Positions 41,155 through 56,237 of a DNA stretch of 64,000 nucleotides are shown here, one piece after another. Each line of letters begins with the position of its first letter. Position 1 is the stretch's first letter. This DNA comes from Glandiceps talaboti (Eukaryota > Hemichordata > Enteropneusta > Spengelidae). Position numbers and translations under genes: made by a program. The DNA is taken from the NCBI RefSeq assembly GCF_964340395.1, contig NC_135561.1, forward strand, positions 6,809,518-6,873,517, written 5' to 3'. The notes under the pieces were generated by a model. The model was given only the letters and a program-made list of their open reading frames with translations. It was not told the origin of the DNA and did no database searches.

Positions 41155-43095
41155 GCATTGTCTACGTTTCTACTAGTATAGCTATTTGGGTGGCGTTACA
41201 TGTCAATTCAAAGGAACAACATGAATAGACGTGTTCTCCGCTGTTACATTTGATTACGTTATTTCACCGAAATTCTAAAATAAAACAGAATAAAGGACAA
41301 TGTAGTACAAAATAAAGATGATAAATTCAGTATCTGAAGAATTTCTTTTATAATATTTCAAAGGAACAATATGAATATATGCATATTTAGTTTAGTTATT
41401 CAGTGTCAAGGCACTCTTACATTCGATTACGCAACGAACTTCCTCTTGGTCAGTCATGAATAAAGGTTGAAAGTAACAGCAGAGACAGATTCTAATGTAC
41501 CACCCAACCCCAACCCACCAGAAAATAGTATCTTAAATCAAATTTTATTGCATTGTTAGCTATCATTCCACGTGTTTTAGTACTCAAAGAAAATCTGACA
41601 TTCAAATCCTCAACGTAAACGTTTCATACACAAATAACTTTCATTGCTTGGAATAAGTAGTCACATGCCAACTTGATGACTAAGTCTATCTCATTTTGAC
41701 ACCATTGCAAAGTGGGAAATTAATAAGCACTCATGAAATGCCTTTAACAACGATTCATTTACTTTTTAATATGATATTTCTACAGAACGTAGAGGAAGAA
41801 CTGCATACAGAACAAATAACAAAAATACCGCCAATGGCATTGTAGCACAACTGTACAGTTTTTAAAAATGCTAACATGCGAACAATAAGTGTTCATTTGG
41901 TGAATGACTATCCAGTTGCCTATCCAACCATGTTGCTATCTTTACGATATATGCTATCATTTGGCTGTTGCTATGGATGTTGTCTTGTTGCTAGGCATAT
42001 TTACATACATTTTTTGAATGTTTATTCAATTGTCTATTAATCTCCATTGTTATCTTCACAATATATGTGATCATTTGGCTGTTGCTATGGGCGTGGTCTT
42101 GTTGCTAGGCACACTTGCATACATTTTTTGAATGTTTATTCATTTGTCTTCTATTCCTGTTATCTTTGCAATATATGTGATTATTTGGCTGTTGCTATGG
42201 GCGTGGTCTTGTTGCTAGGCACATTTGCATACATTTTTTGAATGTTTATTCATTTGTCTTTCTATTTCTGTTGTTATCTTTGCAATATACATGATTATTT
42301 GGCTGTTGCTATGGGCGTGGTCTTGTTGCTAGGCAAATTTACATACATTTTTTGAACGTTTATTCAATTGTCTATTAATCCCTGTTGTTATCTTTGTGAA
42401 ATACACGACCGTTTGGCTGTTGCTATGGGCGTGGTCATGGTTGCTATGGTATTTGCATACATTTTTTGAATGTTTATTCATTTGCCTACCATATGATGTT
42501 GTTATTTGACCAAAATATACTGCCATTTGGTTGTTGCTAAGGGCGTGGTCATGGTTGCTAGGGCCAATTTTGTCAAAATGTTTAGAAGAATAACATGCAG
42601 AAACATCTCACCAAGTTTCAGACTCGGTGACCAAGTACTTTTTGAGATATAAGTTTTTGACCAAAAATGAACATTTTTACACCTAATTTGCATATCACTC
42701 ATGGAATCATGGTATGCTTAATATTTCTTTGTCCATACATCCCTAGATACATTCCCATTAAATTTCAGCCCAATCTGCTCAGTAGTTTTGGAATTATAGA
42801 TTTTTAACCAAAAAGACACATTTTTAGCCCTAATTTGCATATCACTGATGGAATCATCCCGTCATGGACAAATCTTACTTTACATCCCCTTAAGAATGTT
42901 CCCACCAAATTTCGTACCAATCTGCTCAGTAGTTTCTGAGTTTAAGTTTTTTGACCAAAAATCACATTTTTTGACCCAAATCACACATCTGTGATGCGAT
43001 CATTTTGATTTGAACAATTTCCCAACTAGACACCCAAGGTAATGGACCCACCAAATATCATGGCAATCGGTTCAGCAGTTTTTGAGTTTAAGTTG

Positions 43096-43144
<49 letters not shown>

Positions 43145-43720
43145 ACATAGACAGACAGACAGACAGACAGACGCCGGGCGATCCCTATAGCACTACTGAA
43201 CCTCAGTTCAGTTGTGTTAAAAACGTTCTAAAGTAGCTGCCATATTGACTTTTTCCATTGCTCTAGAAAGTATCTCAATTGGTCCAAAGTGGGGGTAAAA
43301 CATTCTGAAGGTTTCTAAAGGTGTTTTACTGAGTGATGTCTCTTTTCTATCTAATATTTGCAAGAGGTCCAATTTATGTAACTTGTATGCTAATATTGAG
43401 AGGTAAAATTTCAAATTTTGTGTAGACCTAAACTTGGACTCTATATCCTGTGTAGAATGTACCTGGACAGGATTCAATACTACATGTGTAGATACGTATT
43501 AAAACCAGATGCCATATCTGAAAAGGAATATTTTTAATGTGTGTGTGTACACTTGATAACAAGTCACACCAATACGCCGAAATTGGTCAAAAGGACATAT
43601 CATTTGGCAAGGGTCGTTCTATGCAATAAATGAATGCCTTTATTTTTTTACGATGCATGTACCCATGAATGTACATGGGGAAGGAAGCCATTGATGCTTT
43701 TATAGATCCCTTACTGTTCT
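41155..43720 (-). repeat. Long inverted duplication, arm 1 (interrupted by the tandem-core element)
   Basis: 41155-41825 and 43219-43720 together match the reverse complement of 51575-52741. Landmarks include TCTACGTTTCTACTAGTATAG, CGTGTTTTAGTACTCAA, GGCAAGGGTCGTTCTATGC and CATCCTGTGTAGAATG-like blocks. Arm 1 is split at 41826 by the 1.39-kb element; arm 2 is not. Confidence 0.85.
41826..43218 (-). mobile_element. Complete 1.39-kb tandem-core element with identifiable empty site
   Basis: On the minus strand it starts AACACAACTGAACTGAGGTT, passes through (TCTG)n and (GT)n, tandem core A (TTTTTGGTCAAAAA units), then about six copies of a ~105-bp core B (GCCTAGCAACAAGACCACGC then CCATAGCAACAGCCAAAT), ending GCCATTGGCGGTA. 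AAAAA stands on each side (41821-41825 and 43219-43223), and the undisturbed copy at 52070 has just one AAAAA. Comparing the two defines the element's exact ends. Same family as 21040-22115. Confidence 0.85.
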
Positions 43721-43744
43721 GAGGTGTTATCAATACACACTATA

Positions 43745-44220
43745 AAATGATTAATTGATGTAGTCACAATAACCCTTTCTGGTAAACTGTTCCAAATGTC
43801 TACGACATATTGACTGGAAAAATATTTACGTATATCCAATCTGGATTAAAAGAATTACTAAGTAATTACGATGATTTAATTGGTGTAGTAATAACAATAA
43901 CCCTTTCTGGTAAACTGTTCCAAATGTTTACAACATGTCGACTGAAAAAATATTTTGGTATATCCAATCCGGATCTGTCTTTAAATCATTTCAATCTATA
44001 TCCCCCTGTTGTCGAAGTAGATACTTGGAAAAATACAACTGGATCAAGGAGAATATGTAAATGGAAAAGTTTATACACTTCAAGCAAATCAGCTCTAATT
44101 CATCTAGTTTCTAAAGTTTTCAGTTTCAATATGCGTAACTGTCCTCATAATTCAAGCCACCAAGCTGCGGAATCATCCTGGTGAACCAACGCTGCACTTT
44201 TTCCAAAAATGCAATATCCC
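43745..44220 (-). mobile_element. Non-LTR retrotransposon 3' fragment (reverse transcriptase C-terminal tail), decayed
   Basis: The minus-strand translation contains DRSGLDIPKYFFSRHVVNIW followed by NSLPERVI, preceded by VQRWFTRMIPQLGGLNYEDS-like sequence with stops and frame shifts. The pattern (EERL...; RKYFFSxRVVxxWNxLPxxVV) is the conserved end of Jockey/CR1/L2-type LINE ORF2. A ~60-bp part (TTTGGAACAGTTTACCAGAA) is duplicated in tandem. Non-functional remnant. Confidence 0.8.
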
Positions 44221-44293
44221 TACTCGTATATATGTGGGGAAGACACTGGGGAAGCATAGTCAAGGTGTGGACTTACTAGTGCTTTAAAAGATA

Positions 44294-44770
44294 AAAACCA
44301 ACCAGAGTATTCATATCATAGTAACTGAAATAATTCATGGTTGGCGTACATTTTTGAAAGAATAGCAATCACCAACATCAAACAATACAGGAAATCAAAT
44401 AAACTGGAAGCATCATACATAATATGCAAATGATATGCAAATAAATAAGCCAGAATTTATCATTTTGTGATTAAAATGCAAAATTATACAACTGTCTACA
44501 AGTTTATAGTCTACAGGATGCCCATAAGTACATGTATACAGATATAAAGCAATCGTACAGTTCACATATATTAATTTGCCATCAATATACAGAAAAACCA
44601 TGATCTTACATCATTTATGAAACTGCTGCAAAAATTACCCTTATTATTGAAATAAAAATTGCCAACATATATTTTTTAATTGCTCAGATGATGGGGAACA
44701 CAATGACATATGTTGGCAAAAATTAACATGAATTTCACACGAAACCCAAAAATCTGCCATATGCCCCCAC
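44294..44770 (+). repeat. Dispersed repeat R1, copy 1
   Basis: About 475 bp ending ...CAAAAATCTGCCATATGCCCCC. A direct copy lies at 46790-47262 and an inverted partial copy at 51358-51574; a shorter fragment is near 40290-40390. All copies share the same outer boundary (ATATGCCCCC next to CACTA), suggesting a defined element end. Confidence 0.8.
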
Positions 44771-45544
44771 ACTAATATTGTTTCAGTTCACTACCTCATT
44801 CCTGCCATATATCTTTAGGGTAACTTTATATTGAGAGTTATGTCAAAGGTTATTTATTTATCTTTATATTTACAAGTAATAGTATATTTATGCAAAGTTG
44901 AAAAGTATGTGCAAAAAACTTATTTTACTTTTTCTCTGTTAACTCAGCTTGTGAGATATTGTCTTCTGTTTCACGTGTAGCAGACGTTGCCAATATGCTA
45001 ATTTTAGGAAATATTTAGAATGTGTTATTAAAAGTTTATGTTGAAAATTATAGTCATATCTATAGGATGAAAAAATACCTTGCACAGAAGTTTTTGATAC
45101 TTGTCAAGTATGTTTTATTGCAGGTGCATCTTTTACATTTTGATGGCAGGCTGAGGTGAACCTTTACCAACACTTTTTTTTTAACTTCCAAGAGCTGCAA
45201 ATGTAAAAGGTTGTCTGTCATATTTGTCTGTCATTTAATACTAGTAAGAATTTACATGAAAAAGTTACATATTATTGTTATAACCACAAACTAAAACACA
45301 GGCATGTCACAAAGAATATTTTCAGTACAGTGTAAAGGTAATTTCACACATTAAATGAACCAAATTTCAGTAGATAGTAGTGTACATGAAAGACACTGGT
45401 ATTTTCAGACAAAAAACAATCTGTACCACTCAATTCGACCATTTCAATTTATCATTACATTAACAGTTTATTAAAAGAAAATTAAAATTTGACTGTTTTT
45501 GTTTTTCATTTTACTACCTTGTGAGCAACTGTTGTTTGTAGCTT

Positions 45545-45579
<35 letters not shown>

Positions 45580-45580
45580 G
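45545..45580 (+). repeat. (TTG)n microsatellite
   Basis: Twelve GTT units. Confidence 0.95.
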
Positions 45581-45717
45581 AAAAAGTAAGACCAACAGTT
45601 TAAAAGCTTATTTTCCCATGCTTGAAAAGTCATGTCAATTTATTTTCAGGTACCCCCCTACAACCCATAACATTTTTTCAAGCCCCCCCCCTAAAATCTC
45701 CCCCCCCCCCCAACAAG

Positions 45718-45855
45718 TTTTCCAATTGTGACCTTTGACATAGTGTAGTGTAGATGTAGTTTTGTTGCCAATTGTGACCTTTGACATAGTGTAGTGTAGA
45801 TGTAGTTTTGTTGCCAATTGTGACCTTTGACATAGCATAGTGTAGATGTAGTTTA
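45718..45855 (+). repeat. 46-bp tandem repeat, three copies
   Basis: The unit CCAATTGTGACCTTTGACAT + AGTGTAGTGTAGATGTAGTTTTGTTG, three times, about 35 bp downstream (coding sense) of the NRF exon at 45891. Confidence 0.9.
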
Positions 45856-45890
45856 TGCATTTATATCTGAATATTTGAATTCAAACATAC

Positions 45891-50390
<4,500 letters not shown>

Positions 50391-50903
50391 CTTGCTACAG
50401 TACAGGTTGCCACGGTGTATGATCGGCTGGTGTGTAGTCTTGTACCCAGGTGAATGAGGTGATTAGTCTTGCTGCTAGACGTTCGGGCTTTCTTTCGATA
50501 CTATAAGCGAACGAAGTTCGTAGTGAGGGCTTTCCCGAACAGTCTAGCTAATGTCATTTTCAGACTGGACATTCCATTGAGATTAGTGGGTTGGGCCATG
50601 TATGCATATATATACTTTAATATATTCAATCTCTGCATGCAGGTGTTGACAAACGTAACACATTTATGTCATTACTATGTTTTATCAGTTTATGGTAATT
50701 GTGTTTGATGAGTGTGTAGACGTTGTCATTCACACATTTTGTGATTATTTTGTGTGTAGACGTTGTCATTCACGCATTGGTGGTTATTTTTATAAGCCCC
50801 TCCTTAAGATGAATATGCATGAAAAATTAGCTATTGTCCTCTGTTTGTGCTTGTCGCTAATACGGTTCTCTGATTGGCAGTTATTTATATCCTGATGACA
50901 TTT

Positions 50904-50984
50904 GCTAGACCTCGGATGTTCCATCCTCGATAGCGATGTTCGGGCGTGTGTCGTATTCTATCGGAAGAACATCCGAGGTCTAGC
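50904..50984. repeat. 17-bp-arm perfect inverted repeat
   Basis: GCTAGACCTCGGATGTT at the left and AACATCCGAGGTCTAGC at the right with a 47-bp centre that itself holds CGATAG/CTATCG. A compact stem or tiny MITE. Confidence 0.75.
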
Positions 50985-51357
50985 AGATAGACTATGAGGT
51001 GATGTGTTTGTCCGCCTTATAATTGCACTACCATTACTAGTACTAATCTACAAGTCTAGGCGGCTATTAACTCACACAGTCAGTGTACTAGTATTTCCTA
51101 TTTGAAAAGAATCGGCACTGTGCTGTCACTTGCTGTTACACCACCCCTCTGATTTCCATCGATCAGTATACTTTGCTTCAAATCAAATACAGACAACCTT
51201 GCTGAAATGACGTTTTGTTGACATGTGAGCCTATTTTGAACACCTTGACCAAAATTCGTAATGATTATTGGTGAGTAAAGAGAACCAACCACCTCGGCTC
51301 GGTGCATTCATGGGGCGGGTGTTTAGGAGTGTGAGACCCCGGGTAGTGCGGGGGGGG

Positions 51358-52741
51358 GGGGGCATATGGCAGATTTTTGGGTTTCGTGTGAAATTCATGT
51401 TAATTTTTGCCAACATATCTCATCGTGTTCCCCATCATCTGAGCAATTAAAAAATACATGTTGGCAATTTTATTTCAATATTAAGGGTAATTTTTGCATC
51501 AATTTAATAAATTATGTAAAATCATGTTTTTTCTGTATATTGATGGCAAATTAAAATATGTGAACTGTACGATTGCAGAACAGTAAGGGGTCTATAAAAG
51601 CCTCAATGGTTACCTTCTCCACGGGTACATACATGGTAAAAAAAATAAAGTCACTCATTTATTGCATAGAACGACCCTTGCCAAATTATATGTCCTTTTG
51701 ACCAATTTCGGCGTATTGGTGTAACTTGTTATCAAGTGTACATACACACATTAAACATATTCCTGTTCAGATCTGGCATCTGGTTTTAATACGTATCTAC
51801 ACATGTAGTATTGAATCCTGGACAGGTACATTCTACACAGGATATAGAGTCCAAGTTTAGGTCTACACAAAATTTGAAATTTTACCTCTCAATATTAGCA
51901 TACAAGTTACATAAATTCGACCTCCTGCAAATATTAGATAGAAAAGAAACATCACTCAGTAAAACACCTTAAAAATACTTCAGAATGTTTTACCCCCACT
52001 TTTGACCAATTGAGATACTTTCTAGAGCAATGGAAAAAGTCAATATGGCAGCTACTTTAGAACGTTTTTGTTATTTGTTCTGTATGCAGTTCTCCCTCTA
52101 TGTTCTGTAGAAATATCATGTTAAAAAGTAAATGAATCGTTGTTAAAGGCATTTCATGAGTGCTTATTAATTTCCCACTTTGCAATGGTGTCAAAATGAG
52201 ATAGACTTAGTCATCAAGTTGGCATGCGACTACTTATTCCCAGCAATTAAGGTTATTTGTGTATGAGAATTACCAAAGTTGTAGAAGGGTATATTCCATG
52301 TTATTTTCTTTGAATACTAAAACACGTGGAATGATAGCTAACAGTGTAATACAATTTGATTTAAGATACTATTTTCTGGTGGGTTGGTGGTTGGGGTTGG
52401 GTGGTACATTAAAATGTGTCTCTGCTGTTACTTTCAACCTTTTTTCATCACTGGCCAAGAGGAAGTTCGTTGCGTAATCGAATGTAAGAGTGACTTCACG
52501 CTGAATAACTATACTAAATATGTATATATTCATATTGTTCCTTTGAAATATTATAAAAGATATTATTCAGATACTGAATTTATTTCATACTACATTGTCC
52601 TTTATTCTGTTTTATATTAGAATTTCGATGAAATAACGTAATCAAATGTAACAGCGGAGAACATGTCTATTCATGTTGTTCCCTTGAATTGACATGTAAC
52701 TCCAGCCAAATAGCTATACTAGTAGAAACGTAGACAATGCA
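51358..52741 (+). repeat. R1 partial copy joined to inverted duplication arm 2 (uninterrupted)
   Basis: 51358-51574 is the inverse of the end of R1; 51575-52741 is the inverse of arm 1 (41155-43720) without the tandem-core element. Relative to arm 1, the ~800 bp holding the LINE fragment is also absent. A poly-G run (51350-51361) marks the R1 end. Confidence 0.85.
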
Positions 52742-52759
52742 ATGCAATACAATGCAATG

Positions 52760-52963
52760 AAATCCGATGTAGATGTCGGCTAATCGTTCATTGCTATTTT
52801 ACCTTCGTTATTTTGCCTGAATTGACCTTCGTGGTACATGTTTACGTTTTTATCCTGATCGCGAGGCGATCGTAAACATAAAACATGTACCACGAAGGTC
52901 AATTCAGGCAAAATAACGAAGGTAAAATAGCAATGAACGATAGCCGACATCTACATCGGATTT
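52760..52963. mobile_element. Foldback MITE, ~85-bp arms
   Basis: AAATCCGATGTAGATGTCGG at the left end pairs with CCGACATCTACATCGGATTT at the right end. Pairing continues almost perfectly through AATTGACCTTCGTGGTACAT to a centre of about 35 bp (TTATCCTGATCGCGAGGCGA). No clear target duplication was seen. Confidence 0.85.
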
Positions 52964-53012
52964 TAATCAGATTTGATAGAAATCAATTCTTGTTTTTTTC
53001 CATGGCCCCCAT

Positions 53013-53027
53013 ATAAACATACATACA

Positions 53028-53059
<32 letters not shown>

Positions 53060-53190
53060 CATACATACACACACATATAATACGATACAACACAATACAA
53101 CACAACACAATACAACGCAACGCAACGCAACACAACACAACACAACACAACACAACACAACACAACACAACACAACACAATACAACACAA
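53013..53190 (+). repeat. (CATA)n followed by (ACAAC)n with internal (GCAAC)n
   Basis: CATA tetranucleotides to about 53070, then pentanucleotides CAACA with a central CGCAACGCAACGCAACAC block. Mirror of the array at 24768-24858. Confidence 0.95.
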
Positions 53191-53424
53191 AACAAGTTTT
53201 TGTTGTAAAGAAAATAGTAATAAACGAAGTCTCGGCGATACCTGATTTTTATTTGCAAATCACACCCACTTTTTGACTTGTAAAAAGTTTAAAAGTTAAA
53301 GATCGTGTCACCAATACTTTTTCAACTCAAAAAGGAATATATCTCCATAAGTACTACATAACACAGATAGCAACTTTGATAACAATGATGAAACATTTAC
53401 ATGTACATGAAGCTAACTTTACAA

Positions 53425-53515
53425 TAGGCTGTAAGGTACACCATGAAGGGGCGCCCTCACACATCGATCAAACCTTCCGGTGAGGGCGGAACGACATGAC
53501 GTGTCCTACGGTCTA
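53425..53515. mobile_element. Short GGCGCCCTCAC palindromic MITE, copy 2
   Basis: TAGGCTGTAAGGTACACCAT ... GGGGCGCCCTCACACATCG ... CCGGTGAGGGCGGAACGACA ... CGGTCTAC. G+C-rich against an AT-rich background. Confidence 0.7.
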
Positions 53516-53778
53516 CTGTAAATAAATTTGCTATAACAATTCATTTCAATGGCAAGCCATACATAATCAGCAAAATGTATCATTGACTACGGTGATGATA
53601 TAAAAAAATCGCCAACAAGATGAGAATGCGGTTAAATTAGACTTGGGAACTTGAATACATACATAATATTTAACCATTCAGCAAAGATTGATAAATGTAT
53701 TCACCTTAGTTTTAATGCTATAACGATATGTAATCTCGCAAGCACGGTGTTTAGATAGTCTATACTAGTCTCTGGCTA

Positions 53779-53880
53779 GCTAGTAAGGTACGCCGTGACG
53801 GGGCGCCCTCACACATCGGCCGGTCAACCCGTGAGAGGAGGCCGGTGAGGGCGAACGGCACAACGTATCTTACAGTCTAC
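53779..53880. mobile_element. Short GGCGCCCTCAC palindromic MITE, copy 3
   Basis: GCTAGTAAGGTACGCCGTGA ... GGCGCCCTCACACATCGG ... GGCCGGTGAGGGCGAACGGC ... CGTATCTTACAGTCTAC. The best-preserved copy; its arms pair as GTAAGGTACG / CGTATCTTAC and GCGCCCTCAC / GTGAGGGCG. Confidence 0.75.
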
Positions 53881-54569
53881 GCGTCATTAAACAAATTAAT
53901 TAAGTGGGTATTGATTGTCAAAAATCTAATTTCTTGATAGCTGGTTCAAATAGTTGCTTTGCGCTCTTCTTTCCACATGATATATATATATATATATTCC
54001 TACCATTATTACACATAACAGGCCAATATCATCACGCATTTAATAGTTTAATATACAATATAATAATTATAATTACTAAATACACCATAAACCAGGCCAG
54101 TAACGAATTATTAGTATTTGTAGATTCGTGTGTACACGAATGGGATTAAATCATTAGTTCTGCACGAACCATTCCATTCGAAACACAGTGGTGTCCTATA
54201 GATAAACATTGACAAAATCTGTGAGGAATTGCGAATCCCCAAAAATAAAACGCAGTTGAATAGGTCTGCCTTATTAACAAATTAACAAATAGACTAATTA
54301 AACAACACATTGCGTTACAATTCTATAAAATATGGAAAATTTCGATAACTAATCGTATTTCTATTCAACAATCGGAATAGTCTGCTATCGTTTCTCTTTT
54401 ATGTAACTTTAAATGTATATTCAGTATTTTGATATTGTAAACCTTTAATGTTCCGGATCCAAATCAAACGTGCAACCGTTGTTCAATACGTTTTAGTTGT
54501 CTTAACATTTTCCTGAATATGATAATAATGTGTTCAATATACAAACATAGTGGCGCAGTAACGTGCGTA

Positions 54570-54582
54570 CGTACGTAGTACA

Positions 54583-54613
<31 letters not shown>

Positions 54614-54646
54614 TACATATATACATACATGCATGCATACATGCAT

Positions 54647-54712
<66 letters not shown>

Positions 54713-54934
54713 GAACGCATCATGCACTCACACATCCATCCATCCATCCATACCTACGGTACATCCCAATTTACCTAGACCTACCTACATACCTACATAC
54801 ATACATACACACATACACACATACATACATACATACATACATACATACATACATAGTACATACACATATATACATACATACATACATACATACATACATA
54901 CATACATACATACATACATACATGCGCGCGCACG

Positions 54935-54983
<49 letters not shown>
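54570..54983 (+). repeat. Composite (CATA)n / (CA)n / (GC/CA) alternating tract
   Basis: Two (CATA)n-(CA)n blocks (54576-54712 and 54788-54980). The second passes through TGCGCGCGCACGCACGCACA at 54923, a long alternating purine-pyrimidine run with strong Z-DNA potential. Confidence 0.95.
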
Positions 54984-54989
54984 TTAATA

Positions 54990-56230
54990 TGATATGAACT
55001 TGAGTACACAAATACTAAACATATGTTTATGTATCGCCATGACAGATTGTGATCATAAAGTGATAGATATACCAGCAAATATCTTCTTTTGTCATAGATT
55101 CGACTTTGCCGCATGATGATGGACAAATAAGTTGATTTTACGTCAGATAGAAATATCTTGGAATTAGCCATTGGGTTACATTTGAATGTTGACCCAATAC
55201 TGAAGCGAAAAATGTATTAATGTTTAGTCAGGAAATGCCTGTGCAATCTTATCACAGATACCATTCAAAATATTATTCGCGGTTCAGTAACCTAAACAAT
55301 TATGACTTTTGTACAGTAAGTATACAAATGTAGATAAATGAAGATGTAAATAAAAATATCTACACGATATACAGAATATATAATGATTAACTGCGCCGTG
55401 AATACACATAGTCTGTAACCTGTACTCCGTGTTGGGCGCTCCACGCATCGGCAACCCATTTCAATTTAATTCACCTCTCCTAGCATTTTACAATTCGTTC
55501 TGGCAGAATATATATTCTTTGTAGTTAACATTACACATATTGAATGATGATATTGGGACTACTTGGAAATTCATCGATTCAGGATATATAGTAAATCATA
55601 GCCTTATATACATGTAGCGATATGTTATTGTCTATAGTGTGATCAACACAGTACTTATAAGTTACGAGTTTAGGTTGGCATGGATTCGCGTATTTTGACA
55701 ATCCAGTGGTACATATGAAATACGAGTGTGTAAACTTATATTGAAGTAAGAGATATGAAGTGGCATAATTGATGACGTCATCACCGTACCACAAAAGGGG
55801 GGGGGGGTGTATTAGTAGGTAGCACGCCTCGGTATATTTACTAACACAGGCCTCAGATTTAGTGGTCTGAGCACAGGCATACTTGAGCATACACACTCAA
55901 AAATTTAATTAGTCTGGATGCCAACTGTGGTGTCTAACCACATGTGAGTGAAGGTATAAATCGTAACAATACTGTATAGGAACTAGACTACAATATAATA
56001 TACCTCAGAGGACAATTTTGGTGATACAAGCTAAAGGGTACAGATTATCACCGGAAAGGTGACTTGGTGTGATATTTTGTAGCATGTGTAACTTGAACAA
56101 TTACGCTAATTGTTACCTGGGTTTAAACTAAATCAAACTTTTTTTCTCAATGTTCACGGCAGAGCTGCATGGTATGACTTGCTTTCGAGCTGATTAAGAG
56201 GAAGGTGTGTGACTTTCGACATAATTTTAA
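54990..56230. other. Spacer downstream of the SecA-like gene
   Basis: No gene recognised. Holds a degenerate GGCGCTCC-type relic (55400-55450) and a poly-G run at 55798-55807. Confidence 0.45.
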
Positions 56231-56237
56231 TTGACAA

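Larger units (their letters stand above)
32987..45890. other. 12.9-kb repeat-filled interval between the two NRF-6 exon groups
   Basis: Expected to hold the exons for the NRF domain tail and the first transmembrane half of the acyltransferase (about 300 residues). I could not recognise any of them on either strand. The interval contains poly-C/poly-G runs, TIR-bounded DNA, X-box-bearing repeats, the inverted duplication arm, the tandem-core element and a LINE fragment listed separately. Short exons with weak splice sites could have escaped me. Confidence 0.5.

Noticed and set aside
43217-43477. Minus-strand 86-residue frame as a gene
   Set aside because: Lies in the inverted duplication downstream of the LINE remnant; the copy at 51.8 kb drifts without coding constraint.
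43810-44184. Plus-strand 124-residue frame
   Set aside because: It is the antisense of the LINE ORF2 remnant, which has a recognisable motif on the minus strand.
54464-55171. Several Cys-Val / Tyr-Met / His-Thr rich frames
   Set aside because: Low-complexity translation of CATA and CA microsatellites.
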